The notes beneath the pieces are model-generated. The model saw nothing but the letters and a program-made list of their open reading frames with translations. It made no database searches and had not been told where the DNA came from. From Cellulomonas iranensis NBRC 101100 = JCM 18110 (GTDB lineage Bacteria; Actinomycetota; Actinomycetes; Actinomycetales; Cellulomonadaceae), in assembly GCF_001552375.1 (NCBI RefSeq), contig NZ_BCRB01000001.1, forward strand, positions 1 to 64,000: a DNA stretch of 64,000 nt. The letters run 5' to 3'. Shown here piece after piece: positions 37,507-45,308 of this stretch. Numbering within the stretch: the stretch's first letter is position 1; each line of letters starts with the position of its first letter. Position numbers and translations under genes: made by a program.

Positions 37507-38112
37507 ATGGACGACCGAACGACCCCGCCGGGCACGCCGGCGAACCCGAACCCGAACCCCGACCCGACTGCCGCCGCCGGGGCTCCGACGGGCGCAGGTG
37601 GCTCCGGCGCGGCCGCCGCGTCGTCCGGCGCCCCCGGGCAGGCGGGCCCGGGAGCTCCCGCCCCGGGTGGGCCCGCGCTGCCCGCGCCCGGCTACGTGCA
37701 GCCGGCGTACGTGCCGCCCGCAGGTGCCGGGGGACCGGCGGTGCCCGGTGCCGCGCCGGCCGTGCCCGCTGCGCCCGCCCGCCCGCGGCGGACCGTGAGC
37801 GCGGTCGTCGCGGCCGTGCTCGCGGCGGCGGCGCTCCTGGTCGGCCTCGTGGTGGGCGGCGGAGGTGTCGCCCTCGCCACCTTCGGGCACGGCGTCGGGA
37901 CCCACCGCGGCCCCGGCGCGTTCGCGGGCGTCCCCGACCACGACGGTGACCGCGACGGACGGCTGCCGGACGGCGGTGACCGGCCCGGCCGTGCGCTGCC
38001 CCGGGGCTCCGACGACGGATCGTCCGCGCCGCGCGACGCGCTGCCCGGTGGCGCGGGGGACGACGCGCAGCCCGGCGGGCAGGGCGACGGCGGGTCGTCC
38101 GAGGGCTCCTGA
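37507..38112 (+). CDS. Pro/Ala/Gly-rich single-helix membrane protein
   Basis: Protein of 201 aa with a Pro/Ala-rich disordered N-terminal region (about 1-95), one helix (about 97-122, VSAVVAAVLAAAALLVGLVVGGGGVAL) and an acidic Gly/Asp-rich extracytoplasmic tail. AGGAGG at 37496-37501 precedes the ATG. No domain recognised; the layout is common among actinobacterial envelope proteins of unknown role. Confidence 0.7.
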   Translation: MDDRTTPPGTPANPNPNPDPTAAAGAPTGAGGSGAAAASSGAPGQAGPGAPAPGGPALPAPGYVQPAYVPPAGAGGPAVPGAAPAVPAAPARPRRTVSAVVAAVLAAAALLVGLVVGGGGVALATFGHGVGTHRGPGAFAGVPDHDGDRDGRLPDGGDRPGRALPRGSDDGSSAPRDALPGGAGDDAQPGGQGDGGSSEGS

Positions 38113-38128
38113 GCTCACCCGGGCGCAC

Positions 38129-38157
38129 GCACCGGGGCCGCTTCCCGGCCCCGGTGC
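38129..38157. terminator. Bidirectional hairpin terminator
   Basis: An 11-bp perfect stem (38129-38139 with 38147-38157) with a 7-nt loop lies midway between two convergent genes (stops at 38112 and 38213). Confidence 0.75.
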
Positions 38158-38212
38158 AGGGCCGTCGTCGGGCGCAGGTCGCGCGGCCCCGTGGGGCGGG
38201 AGCTCGAACCCG

Positions 38213-38896
38213 CTAGTACGACTCGCTGCGCTCGACGACACCCACCCCGTGCGCCTGGCCGTACCGGTGGAGCGTCTGCGAGAACGCGGGGTAGGCGTCC
38301 TCCGCGACGAGGCGGAAGGGCAGCACGAGCTTGGCGCCCTTCACGGTCGCCGCGGGCGACCCCGTCGCGGCGAGCCGGGACCGGAGCAGCGCCGCGTCGC
38401 GGGCCTCGAGCTCGATCCGGCCGGTCAGCCCTTCGGCGTTCTGCGCGGCCGCGGCGACCTGCTGGCCCACCTGCGTGTTCCCCCGCGCGTGGTTGTCCGC
38501 CTGCTTCTTGGCACGGAGCACGACGATCACCCGGGACAGCTCCTCCCACGCCAGCTCGACGCCGTCGCGCGTGCGCAGCCCGGACGGCCCGGCGGTGACG
38601 AACGGCGGCCTCGTCGCCTCCCGGGCAGCGGTTGCCACGCGCCTGCCGCGGAGCACCACGAACAGCGCGAACAGCACGCCGACGCCGAGCAGGAACCACC
38701 CGGCACCGGCGCCGCCGGCGGGGCCGCGGAACGCCAGGACCGCCACCGCGAACGCGCCGACGCCGATCGCGGCGAGCAGGATCAGCATGCCGAGGTTCCG
38801 GCTCCGGTACGTCGTCGCCTGCCGCGCGCTGGCGGCGAGCGCGACGCCGTCCGTCGGGGTGCCGGGGGGAGTGGTGAGGTCGTCTCCGGTCGCCAT
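38213..38896 (-). CDS. Two-helix membrane protein with PH-like cytoplasmic domain
   Basis: About 227 aa. Two adjacent helices (about residues 35-83) are followed by a soluble region (PPFVTAGPSGLRTRDGVELAWEELSRVIVVLRAK) that resembles bacterial PH-like domains by its beta pattern. The ATG at 38896 is the most probable start; the frame continues upstream without domain content. The function is not recognised. Confidence 0.65.
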   Translation of the reverse strand: MATGDDLTTPPGTPTDGVALAASARQATTYRSRNLGMLILLAAIGVGAFAVAVLAFRGPAGGAGAGWFLLGVGVLFALFVVLRGRRVATAAREATRPPFVTAGPSGLRTRDGVELAWEELSRVIVVLRAKKQADNHARGNTQVGQQVAAAAQNAEGLTGRIELEARDAALLRSRLAATGSPAATVKGAKLVLPFRLVAEDAYPAFSQTLHRYGQAHGVGVVERSESY

Positions 38897-39031
38897 GGCC
38901 CGATGGTAGGGAGGCCCGCCACGACGCGACAGGGGTGCTCCACCACGCGGGACACGACCGCGCAGGTGGCCAGGGCGGTCCGGGCCGCCCACGCCCGCGG
39001 GAATCACGGAGACGCCCCGGTGGTTGTGACG

Positions 39032-39084
39032 TAGGCTTGACCTCGTCGGACGCGCCCCCGGGTGCGTGCGGCGACTGCTTGACA
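39032..39084 (+). promoter_or_regulatory. Possible ssrA promoter elements
   Basis: TAGGCT at 39032-39037 (with TTGTGA at 39024-39029 just before) and TTGACA at 39079-39084 are the only promoter-like strings upstream of ssrA. With TAGGCT as -10, the primary transcript would carry a leader of about 55 nt removed by RNase P. TTGACA lies too close to the mature 5' end to be a -35. Confidence 0.3.
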
Positions 39085-39099
39085 ACTGAACACACCCAT

Positions 39100-39466
39100 G
39101 GGGGTGATCGGTTTCGACGGTGATCGTCGAGCCAGGTGAAGCGGGTCGAGGATGCACGGTTATCTCGTAAACGCTCCGTGCGACTCATAGGTGCCGATTC
39201 CAAGCGCACCGACTTCGCCCTCGCCGCCTGAGCGAGCCTCGAAGTCCGTCGGCCTAGACATGCTCTCGGTCTAGTTCCCGGCGTCATCTAGAGAGCCACT
39301 GCTGTCCGTCCTCGTCGGTGGGGCGGGCGGGACTCTTAGCCGACTGAGCCCGTCCACGTCTTGTCCGCGTGATCGTGGGGGCTGAGAAAATCTACTGCGG
39401 ACTGCACCCGGAGAAGCCCTGGTCCCACGTCATCGGACGCGGGTTCGATTCCCGCCACCTCCACCA
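39100..39466 (+). ncRNA. ssrA: Transfer-messenger RNA (ssrA)
   Basis: tmRNA of 367 nt that rescues stalled ribosomes with SmpB. The 5' end GGGGGTG (39100-39106) pairs with CACCTCC (39456-39462), including the G3-U70 wobble that specifies alanine; discriminator A39463 and an encoded CCA (39464-39466) follow. GGTTTCGAC (D-arm region) and GGTTCGATTCC (T arm) are intact. The tag frame starts at GCC 39193 and reads ADSKRTDFALAA before TGA 39229-39231. The one-piece form is typical outside alpha-proteobacteria and cyanobacteria. Confidence 0.98.
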
Positions 39467-39474
39467 TGAAGTGT

Positions 39475-39571
39475 TTGCAGGCTGCGCGCGATGTCTTTGC
39501 ACATCGTGTGTCGCGGCTGCAAGCAGCGAATGACGAACGGCCCTGTACCCTCGACGGGTGCAGGGCCGTTC
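39475..39571 (+). terminator. Two tandem hairpins after ssrA
   Basis: Hairpin one, 39475-39522, is imperfect: outer TTGCAG pairs CTGCAA, inner CGATGT (39489-39494) pairs ACATCG (39501-39506). Hairpin two is a 16-bp stem with one G-U pair (39535-39550 with 39556-39571) and a 5-nt loop. Together they should terminate ssrA. The stretch 39572-39826 shows nothing else I can support. No integrase was found, although ssrA 3' ends are frequent attachment sites. Confidence 0.6.
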
Positions 39572-39826
39572 GCATGCTCACGCCGGTCGCCTGCGGTGGT
39601 CGGCCGGGTTCGTCTCCTCGGTCGCCTCCGCCTGCTCCCGGTGAGGTGCGCGCACCCGTTGTCGACCGGCTCCGGCGGCAGGCGCTCCTGTTCCGCGGAC
39701 GGCGTCGGGCGCACAGGGGCGGTCGACTTCTGAGGCGAGTCGAGGCGACGTCGTCACCCCACGCGACGGCCTGGTCGCCGTGCTCGCGGATGTCGCGGGT
39801 GGGAGGCGGGTCCTTCGCTCACGGGA

Positions 39827-42187
39827 TCAGGCGCCCCTGGGCGGCACCAGCCAGTGTCCACCGACGGACCAGCCGAGCAGCCGTCGTCCCGTGCCGCCCT
39901 CGGCGACTCCGAGCTCGTCGAAGCGGCCGCCGGCGAGCACGTGCGCCAGGCCGTCGACGACCGGCCGCAGCTGCGAGGCGTTGCCGGTGGCCGTCGCGTC
40001 GTGGAGCCGTCGCACCGCCGAGGCCTGGGACGGCTCGTCGCAGAAGCTCAGGAGGTAGATCGCCTGGCGCCACCCGTAGGCGATGTTCTTGACGGCCTGC
40101 AGCGCGGCGTGGTGCTGGTCCGGGAGGTGCGCGTGTGCGTGGAGCATCCAGGAGAACACCCGCTCGGCCAGCTCGGGGGCACGTTCGCGAAGCGTCGGCT
40201 CCAGGTCGAGCGCGAAGGTCAGGACCGCGAGATTGTGGGTCGTCAGGATCTGGCTCTGCTCGAGCACTGCCCCGTTCGCCGCCACGCTCCACGAGCGGCC
40301 GACGGCGCCCGCCTCGCGTGCCCGCGTGCGGCACAGCGTGGCGAAGTCGTCAGCCGTCTCCTTGCCCCAGCGCCTGCGAGCCTTCCGCGCCCAGCCGCTC
40401 GGCGGAGGAGCAGCCGCCCAGGTCTCCGGGCCCGGCAGGTCGTAGTAGCGGGCGTAGAGCGATCCGTGCAGGCCCTCGCTCGCCGCGCGGGCAGCGGTCC
40501 GCCACTTCGTTGTGAAGGTCCCCATGAAGATGTCCGCTGCGACCTCGTCGACCAGTGCAAGGCGCACGTCGGCCACGCTTGCGAGCGCGCCGAGCTCACG
40601 CACCAGCGGGTTGGGCAGGATCGTCTCCGGGAATGAGTCCAGCGCGAGCAGGACTGATCTGGTCAGGGCCTGCCGAGCGGGTCTCGACGAGCTGCTGCGG
40701 TCGCGGAAGCCAGACACCGCGGCGACCCACGGCAGCTCGTCAAAGCTCACCTGGTGCTCGAGGTCCAGCAGCAGCAGGCTGCGCCGACGCCGGAACGCCG
40801 AGTAGGTGCGCGCATGCAGACCTGCGAGCACCGGGTCGGCGATGCCCGCCGACACGTACGGAGCCGTCACCTGAGGCAGGACCGTGGCGAGCACCTCACC
40901 GGAGCCGATGACCCCGCGGGCGATGAGCTCCTCGACGGGCGCCTCGAGGGCACGGCTGACCTTCCGCACCACGGAGGGCGGCACAGGTGCATCTTCAGAG
41001 AGCGCCGGCTCCTCCGCACGGGAGATGGCCGCGACGACCCGATCAAGGTCGGGCAGGCCGCTCTCGGCCGGGAACTGGTCGAGTCGGTTCGCCACGAGGT
41101 GCGCCAGAGCGGCGTGCGTCGGCCGAGCCGCAACCACGGCCTGCACCGCACGCAGCGCCGCGCGCGCCTCACTGCCCGGCGCGCCGTGCCGGGTGATCGT
41201 GTTGGCCAACGCCCGACGAACCCAACCCACGTCGCGGCCGGAGAGGCCGGCGCCGTCGTCCCCGGCCGCCGCGAGCGCGCGACGGAGCCTGCTGAAGTTG
41301 CTCTTGGAGTGCTGGTGCCGGCTCGACACCGCGGCCCGCTCGACCGTCTCGACGTAGCGGGCCAGCCACGCCGCGCGCCGCACCGCCCAGTCGTCCGGGT
41401 ACCGTCTGGCCGGCCAGCCACCCTCCACGCGGGTGGTGCCGTCGCCGTCGACGAGGCGTGGCAGTTCGCCATCGACAGTCGCGGCCCACAGCGCGACGAG
41501 GTCGTCGTACAGCGGGTCCCACAGCGTGAGCGTCTCTCGCATCGCGACGATCTGCGCCGGGGGCGTGGACGACCGCAGCCCCGACCGGATCGCCCCGACG
41601 GTCTCCAGGTGGACACCGGTTCCGGTGGGCACCGCCCGCTCGGTGAGATGGGGGGTGAACCGCAGCCGACTCAGGAACGGGCCGATCTCTGCCAAGAGGT
41701 CCAGTGCGGCCTCGACGTTCCCGTGATCGACCAGGAGGGCGATCACGGCGAGCGCCGCGTGCTCGGGAAGGTCGATGCGGTAGCGGTCATGTGCCAGTGC
41801 GGCCAGCAGCTCCGACTGTCCGGCGTCGCTGAGGTACCAGAAGTTCAGCCGCTCGCGCGACGTCGAACCGGGTCCTGGAGGCAACGCGGCGAGTCGCGAC
41901 GTCTCCGCTTCGTCGAGTGGTTGCTCAGCCAGCAGGCGTCCGGTCGCGAAGCCGCCGGTCACGACCTCCAGGGTGACCCAGGCGGGCATGCCCGCCACAG
42001 GCGTACGCGAGCCGACCCCCAGCTCGCCGCCTGCCATTCCGTCGAGCACCGCGCGCCAGCGGTCAGCTCTGGCCGTGGCGCGGGCCCGCGTGGCGGCGTC
42101 CTTGCTCGTGGCCGCCGTGCGCAGGGCGGCCCGTAGTCGACCTGCCGCGTACCAAGGCGAGGCTTCGGCCTGAGGCTCGTCGTGCAT
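39827..42187 (-). CDS. Large protein of unknown function behind a tRNA-like leader
   Basis: A 786-aa soluble, largely helical protein with no signal peptide or membrane helix. I do not recognise the family. Striking segments are RERLNFWYLSDAGQ (about residue 115), LWDPLYDDLVALWAATVDGELPRL in the centre, and QILTTHNLAVLTFAL, HLPDQHHAALQAVKNIAYGWRQAIYLLSF near the C terminus, which look conserved rather than filler. The ATG at 42187 has GAGGAG 5 nt upstream. Base composition looks lower in GC than flanking genes, consistent with transfer. Two tRNA-shaped sequences end 23 nt before the start on the same strand, leaving no space for a separate promoter, so they are probably in the mRNA leader. 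An RNA-linked or defence role is speculative. Confidence 0.85.
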   Translation of the reverse strand: MHDEPQAEASPWYAAGRLRAALRTAATSKDAATRARATARADRWRAVLDGMAGGELGVGSRTPVAGMPAWVTLEVVTGGFATGRLLAEQPLDEAETSRLAALPPGPGSTSRERLNFWYLSDAGQSELLAALAHDRYRIDLPEHAALAVIALLVDHGNVEAALDLLAEIGPFLSRLRFTPHLTERAVPTGTGVHLETVGAIRSGLRSSTPPAQIVAMRETLTLWDPLYDDLVALWAATVDGELPRLVDGDGTTRVEGGWPARRYPDDWAVRRAAWLARYVETVERAAVSSRHQHSKSNFSRLRRALAAAGDDGAGLSGRDVGWVRRALANTITRHGAPGSEARAALRAVQAVVAARPTHAALAHLVANRLDQFPAESGLPDLDRVVAAISRAEEPALSEDAPVPPSVVRKVSRALEAPVEELIARGVIGSGEVLATVLPQVTAPYVSAGIADPVLAGLHARTYSAFRRRRSLLLLDLEHQVSFDELPWVAAVSGFRDRSSSSRPARQALTRSVLLALDSFPETILPNPLVRELGALASVADVRLALVDEVAADIFMGTFTTKWRTAARAASEGLHGSLYARYYDLPGPETWAAAPPPSGWARKARRRWGKETADDFATLCRTRAREAGAVGRSWSVAANGAVLEQSQILTTHNLAVLTFALDLEPTLRERAPELAERVFSWMLHAHAHLPDQHHAALQAVKNIAYGWRQAIYLLSFCDEPSQASAVRRLHDATATGNASQLRPVVDGLAHVLAGGRFDELGVAEGGTGRRLLGWSVGGHWLVPPRGA

Positions 42188-42210
42188 GAGACTCCTCGAA
42201 CGGGAAAGGG

Positions 42211-42282
42211 ACCTGAAGGCGAGAGTCGAACTCGCACCCTCCCGGGTGACAGCCGGGTGCTCTTCCGGTGAGCTACTCCAGG
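42211..42282 (-). tRNA. tRNA-Asp(GTC)-like element in leader of the 786-aa gene
   Basis: Folds as a 72-nt tRNA: acceptor CCTGGAG with CTTCAGG (one G-U), D arm GCTC/GAGC with GG in the loop, anticodon arm CCCGG-CTGTCAC-CCGGG (anticodon GTC), variable loop AGGGT, T arm GCGAG-TTCGACT-CTCGC. Odd features: the 5' base is C, position 73 is T rather than the G needed by aspartyl-tRNA synthetase, and no CCA is encoded. It may be a non-aminoacylated mimic. Confidence 0.7.
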
Positions 42283-42287
42283 ACGAG

Positions 42288-42359
42288 ACATGGAGGCAGG
42301 ATTCGAACCTGCACCCTCCCGGTCCGGAGCCGGGCGATCTGCCATTGATCCACTCCATG
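42288..42359 (-). tRNA. tRNA-Arg(CCG)-like element in leader of the 786-aa gene
   Basis: Folds as a 72-nt tRNA: perfect 7-bp acceptor CATGGAG with CTCCATG, D arm GATC-AATGGCA-GATC, anticodon arm CCCGG-CTCCGGA-CCGGG (anticodon CCG), variable loop AGGGT, T arm GCAGG-TTCGAAT-CCTGC. The A15-T48 and G18/G19 contacts are available. The 5' base is C, position 73 is T, and no CCA is encoded. Anticodon stem and variable loop are identical to the neighbouring element 5 nt downstream, so one likely arose from the other. Confidence 0.7.
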
Positions 42360-42373
42360 CAGCGTGCGACGCC

Positions 42374-42402
42374 ACGGTAGATGCTCGCGCTGGGCACGTC
42401 AC
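42374..42402 (-). promoter_or_regulatory. Probable promoter of the tRNA-like leader and 786-aa gene
   Basis: On the minus strand GTGACG (42397-42402) and TACCGT (42374-42379) are 17 bp apart, and TACCGT lies 14 nt before the first tRNA-like 5' end. This predicts one transcript containing both tRNA-like elements and the gene. Confidence 0.5.
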
Positions 42403-42780
42403 GCCGATTCAGGTCGCGGATCGGCCGGGCGTCCGGATCGCCCTGAGATGCCATGCGGGTCGTGTGGAGAATGGTGGGCGGACGGCGTTCTGTGCGCTCG
42501 ACCGTCAGTGGCGCGGCGCTCGTCGACCTACGTCGCCGGGGCGTCGTAGGGCGAGATCCATGCGGTTCTGTGGATGAACTTGCTGTCGACGACATGCATG
42601 AGACCCGTCGACTCTCAAGCGCGCTCGTGCAGATCGGGCCCGACCAGGACCTGGTCGTCTGCCACCTGTTCGTCGTCGACGAGGATCACCGTGGGCAACA
42701 TCATTCCGCCACCACCCCACCATGACGCTCTCGCTCACGTTCTTTCGTGGACGAGCAGCGGTCCAGGAAGCGAGCAGACA

Positions 42781-42808
42781 ACGAGCCCGCCGGCGACGGC
42801 GGGCTCGT
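42781..42808. terminator. Isolated hairpin in a gene-free 550-bp stretch
   Basis: An 11-bp perfect stem (42781-42791 with 42798-42808), 6-nt loop. The region 42403-42910 has no gene I can support: short open frames on both strands lack family features. The hairpin could close an unrecognised plus-strand transcript or mark an island edge. Confidence 0.45.
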
Positions 42809-42910
42809 CGTGCGTCCGGGCCCCGTTCCGCGCCGCGGTAGGCCCGGCCGGCGACACCGCGGCTGCACGCGTCGCGCGGGGCACCGTCACCCCGCTGGCA
42901 CGATGGTCCG

Positions 42911-44125
42911 GTGGCACACGACGACGCGACGCTGATCATCCGGGACGTGCGGCCGTGGGGCGGTGACCCGTCCGACGTGGGCGTCGCGGGGGACCGCATC
43001 GTCTGGGTCCGGCCCACGCAGGACGGGACGACGACGGAGGCCGAGGTCGTCGACGGGCGCGGGCTGCTTGCGCTGCCCGGCCTGGTGAACACCCACGCGC
43101 ACGCCGACAAGAGCTGGTGGGGTCTGCCCTGGCAGTCCTACGGCGGCGAGGGCGGCACGCAGGGGCGGATCGCGCACGAGCGCGCCCGCCGTGACGAGCT
43201 CGGCATCCCGAGCGCGCCGGTCGCCGAGCGCGTGCTGCGCGAGTACCTGCGCACCGGCACCACGCGCGTGCGGACCCACGTCGACGTCGACCTCGGGGTG
43301 GGGCTGCGCGGCATCGACGCGGTGCGCGAGGCGGCTGCCGCGCTGGACGGCGCGATCGAGCTGACCGTCGTGGCGTTCCCGCAGGACGGCGTGCTGCGCC
43401 GACCGGGCGTCCTCGAGCTGCTGGACCGGGCCGCCGCCGCGGGTGCGGAGCACGTGGGTGGTCTCGACCCGGCGCTGATCGACCGGGACCCGGTGGGGCA
43501 GCTCGACGGGCTGTTCCGGATCGCCGCGGAGCACGGCTGCGGGCTGGACATCCACCTGCACGAGCCCGGCGACCTGGGCGCGTTCGAGATCGAGCTGATC
43601 CTCGACCGCGTGGAGCGGGACGGGATCGCGCCCGGCAAGGTCAACGTCGCGCACGGGTTCGCGGTCGTCGACGTCGACGCGGCGCGGCGTCGTGACCTGC
43701 TCGACCGGATGGGGGCGCTCGGCGTCACGATGACGACCGTCGCGCCGGTGCGCATGCGGCAGCTCCCGCTGGCGGAGATGGACGCGACCGGGGTGCGGTT
43801 CGGGTTCGGCACCGACGGCATCCGGGACCTGTGGAGCCCCTACGGCGACGGCGACCTGCTCGGCATCGCGTGGCAGTACGCGCGCGCCGGCGGCGTGGTG
43901 CGGGACGAGGACCTGCGCCGGGTCGTCGAGATCGCGACCCGTGACGGCGCGCCGTTCGTGACCGACGAGGTGCACGACCTGGTGCCCGGTGCGCGCGCGG
44001 ACGTCGTGCTGCTCGACGCGGAGAACCCGATGGACGCGCTGGTCCGGAGGGTGCCGCGCGCCGTCGTCGTCGCGGGCGGGCGCGTGGTCGACCTGGCCGC
44101 GCTCGCCGCGCGACCGTGGGAGTGA
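42911..44125 (+). CDS. Amidohydrolase, cytosine-deaminase-like
   Basis: Metal-dependent hydrolase of 404 aa with the CodA/TRZ layout. NTHAHADKSWWG gives HxH metal ligands, TRVRTHVDVDLG and GLDIHLHEPGD further His positions, VNVAHGFAV the active-site His, and FGTDGIRDLWSPYGDGD the Asp. Together these fit deamination of a pyrimidine, pterin or guanine-like substrate in the cytoplasm, but specificity cannot be set. The GTG at 42911 lies 6 nt after a CACGAT -10-like string with no ribosome-binding site, suggesting a leaderless transcript. It stands alone; no transporter gene is adjacent. Confidence 0.85.
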   Translation: MAHDDATLIIRDVRPWGGDPSDVGVAGDRIVWVRPTQDGTTTEAEVVDGRGLLALPGLVNTHAHADKSWWGLPWQSYGGEGGTQGRIAHERARRDELGIPSAPVAERVLREYLRTGTTRVRTHVDVDLGVGLRGIDAVREAAAALDGAIELTVVAFPQDGVLRRPGVLELLDRAAAAGAEHVGGLDPALIDRDPVGQLDGLFRIAAEHGCGLDIHLHEPGDLGAFEIELILDRVERDGIAPGKVNVAHGFAVVDVDAARRRDLLDRMGALGVTMTTVAPVRMRQLPLAEMDATGVRFGFGTDGIRDLWSPYGDGDLLGIAWQYARAGGVVRDEDLRRVVEIATRDGAPFVTDEVHDLVPGARADVVLLDAENPMDALVRRVPRAVVVAGGRVVDLAALAARPWE

Positions 44126-44150
44126 CGAGCCGCACGAGCGAGCGTGCGCC

Positions 44151-45116
44151 TCACGCCGGGTGCTGCTCGCGCGGCGCGCCGGCCCGGGCGTGCTTCGTCG
44201 CGTAGAGCGCCGCGTCGGCGCGGCGCAGCAGGTCCGGCACCGAGTCGTCGGGGGTCGCGACGGCGATCCCCGCGCTCCACGGGGCGGGGGAGACGGCGCG
44301 CGTGCGCTCGACCCACGCGGTGGCGCGCGCCTCGTCGTACCCGGGGAGCGCGACGACGAACTCGTCGCCGCCCGTGCGCCCGATGACGGCCGCGGACCCC
44401 CGGAGCGCCGAGCGCCACGTCGCCACGAGCGAGGCGAGGACCTCGTCGCCCGCGTGGTGGCCACGCGTGTCGTTGACTCCCTTGAAGTCGTCGACGTCCG
44501 CCGACACGAGCGCCAGGGGCGCACCCGAGCGCCGGGCGTGCCGCAGCAGGACGCCCACGCGGGCGAACAGCGTGCGGCGCGTCAGCGCGCCGGTGAGGTC
44601 GTCGGTCGTGGCGTGGTGCCGCAACCAGTGCGTCACGTAGCCCAGCAGCGACGTCGACGCGACGGTCACGACCATCACGGACAGCCAGGACATCGGGTGG
44701 AACGGCGCTGCCGCGTTGGCCATGCCGACGGTGGTCACGGCGAGCGCGAAGCCGACCAGCGGCACGGCCTGCCGCGCGGGGAAGGCGAACGCGGCGAGCT
44801 GCGCCGCGGTGATGAGGCCGAGCGACACCGAGATCATGCCCTCGGCGGTGCGGCAGCACGCCACGAGCACGCCCAGCCCGACCATGCCCGTCGCGAGGAG
44901 CGCGGGCTGCGTCCACCGGCGGTCGGGCAGCACCAGCGTCAGCCCCGACAGCGCCGCGAGCAGCGCCGCGACCGTGACCCACGGCACCACCGACGCCTGC
45001 GGGTTCACGGACCAGCCGAGCGCGACGAGCACGATCACGGCCATGACGCCGAACATGACCGCGAGCAGGCCGCGGCCGCCGTGCAGCCGCGGCATCGACT
45101 CGTCGACCAGACCCAT
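44151..45116 (-). CDS. Membrane GGDEF diguanylate cyclase
   Basis: Protein of 321 aa with about six N-terminal membrane helices (to about residue 155) and a C-terminal GGDEF domain. TTDDLTGALTRRTLFARVGVLLRHAR opens the domain, VSADVDDFKGVNDTRGHHAGDEVL carries the metal/base-binding Asp residues, and RTGGDEFVVALPGY is an intact active site, so c-di-GMP synthesis is expected. No RxxD inhibitory site is seen five residues upstream. A CATAAT element 6 nt before the ATG indicates a leaderless transcript. No EAL or PilZ partner is in the window. Confidence 0.9.
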   Translation of the reverse strand: MGLVDESMPRLHGGRGLLAVMFGVMAVIVLVALGWSVNPQASVVPWVTVAALLAALSGLTLVLPDRRWTQPALLATGMVGLGVLVACCRTAEGMISVSLGLITAAQLAAFAFPARQAVPLVGFALAVTTVGMANAAAPFHPMSWLSVMVVTVASTSLLGYVTHWLRHHATTDDLTGALTRRTLFARVGVLLRHARRSGAPLALVSADVDDFKGVNDTRGHHAGDEVLASLVATWRSALRGSAAVIGRTGGDEFVVALPGYDEARATAWVERTRAVSPAPWSAGIAVATPDDSVPDLLRRADAALYATKHARAGAPREQHPA

Positions 45117-45220
45117 GCTCGGATTATGAGTCCGGCGCGCCGCGGTGTGACGACGCCGGACGGGTGAGACCGCGCACCGGGCGGGTGCCTGCCGCGCTCG
45201 CGCGCCACGACCGCGCGCGG

Positions 45221-45250
45221 GAGGCCCGCACCCGGGCGGGTGCGGGCCTC
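45221..45250 (-). terminator. Hairpin terminator after the MDR oxidoreductase gene
   Basis: A 13-bp perfect stem (45221-45233 with 45238-45250), 4-nt loop, lies about 60 nt past the minus-strand stop at 45309. Confidence 0.75.
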
Positions 45251-45308
45251 CGTCGGTCGGGCCGTCGCGCGTCGTGTCGCGCGGTCCCGGTCCTCGACTC
45301 GTGCGGGC

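Noticed and set aside
39336-39581. Minus-strand frame reading VEVAGIEPAS through the tmRNA 3' half
   Set aside because: A well-known spurious protein made by translating tmRNA or tRNA antisense.
42453-42725. Plus-strand 90-codon frame before the amidohydrolase
   Set aside because: No ribosome-binding site, family motif or normal codon bias.
42640-42730. Minus-strand short frame starting MMLPTVILVDDE resembling a receiver start
   Set aside because: Stops after about 29 codons and lacks the rest of a receiver; chance similarity.
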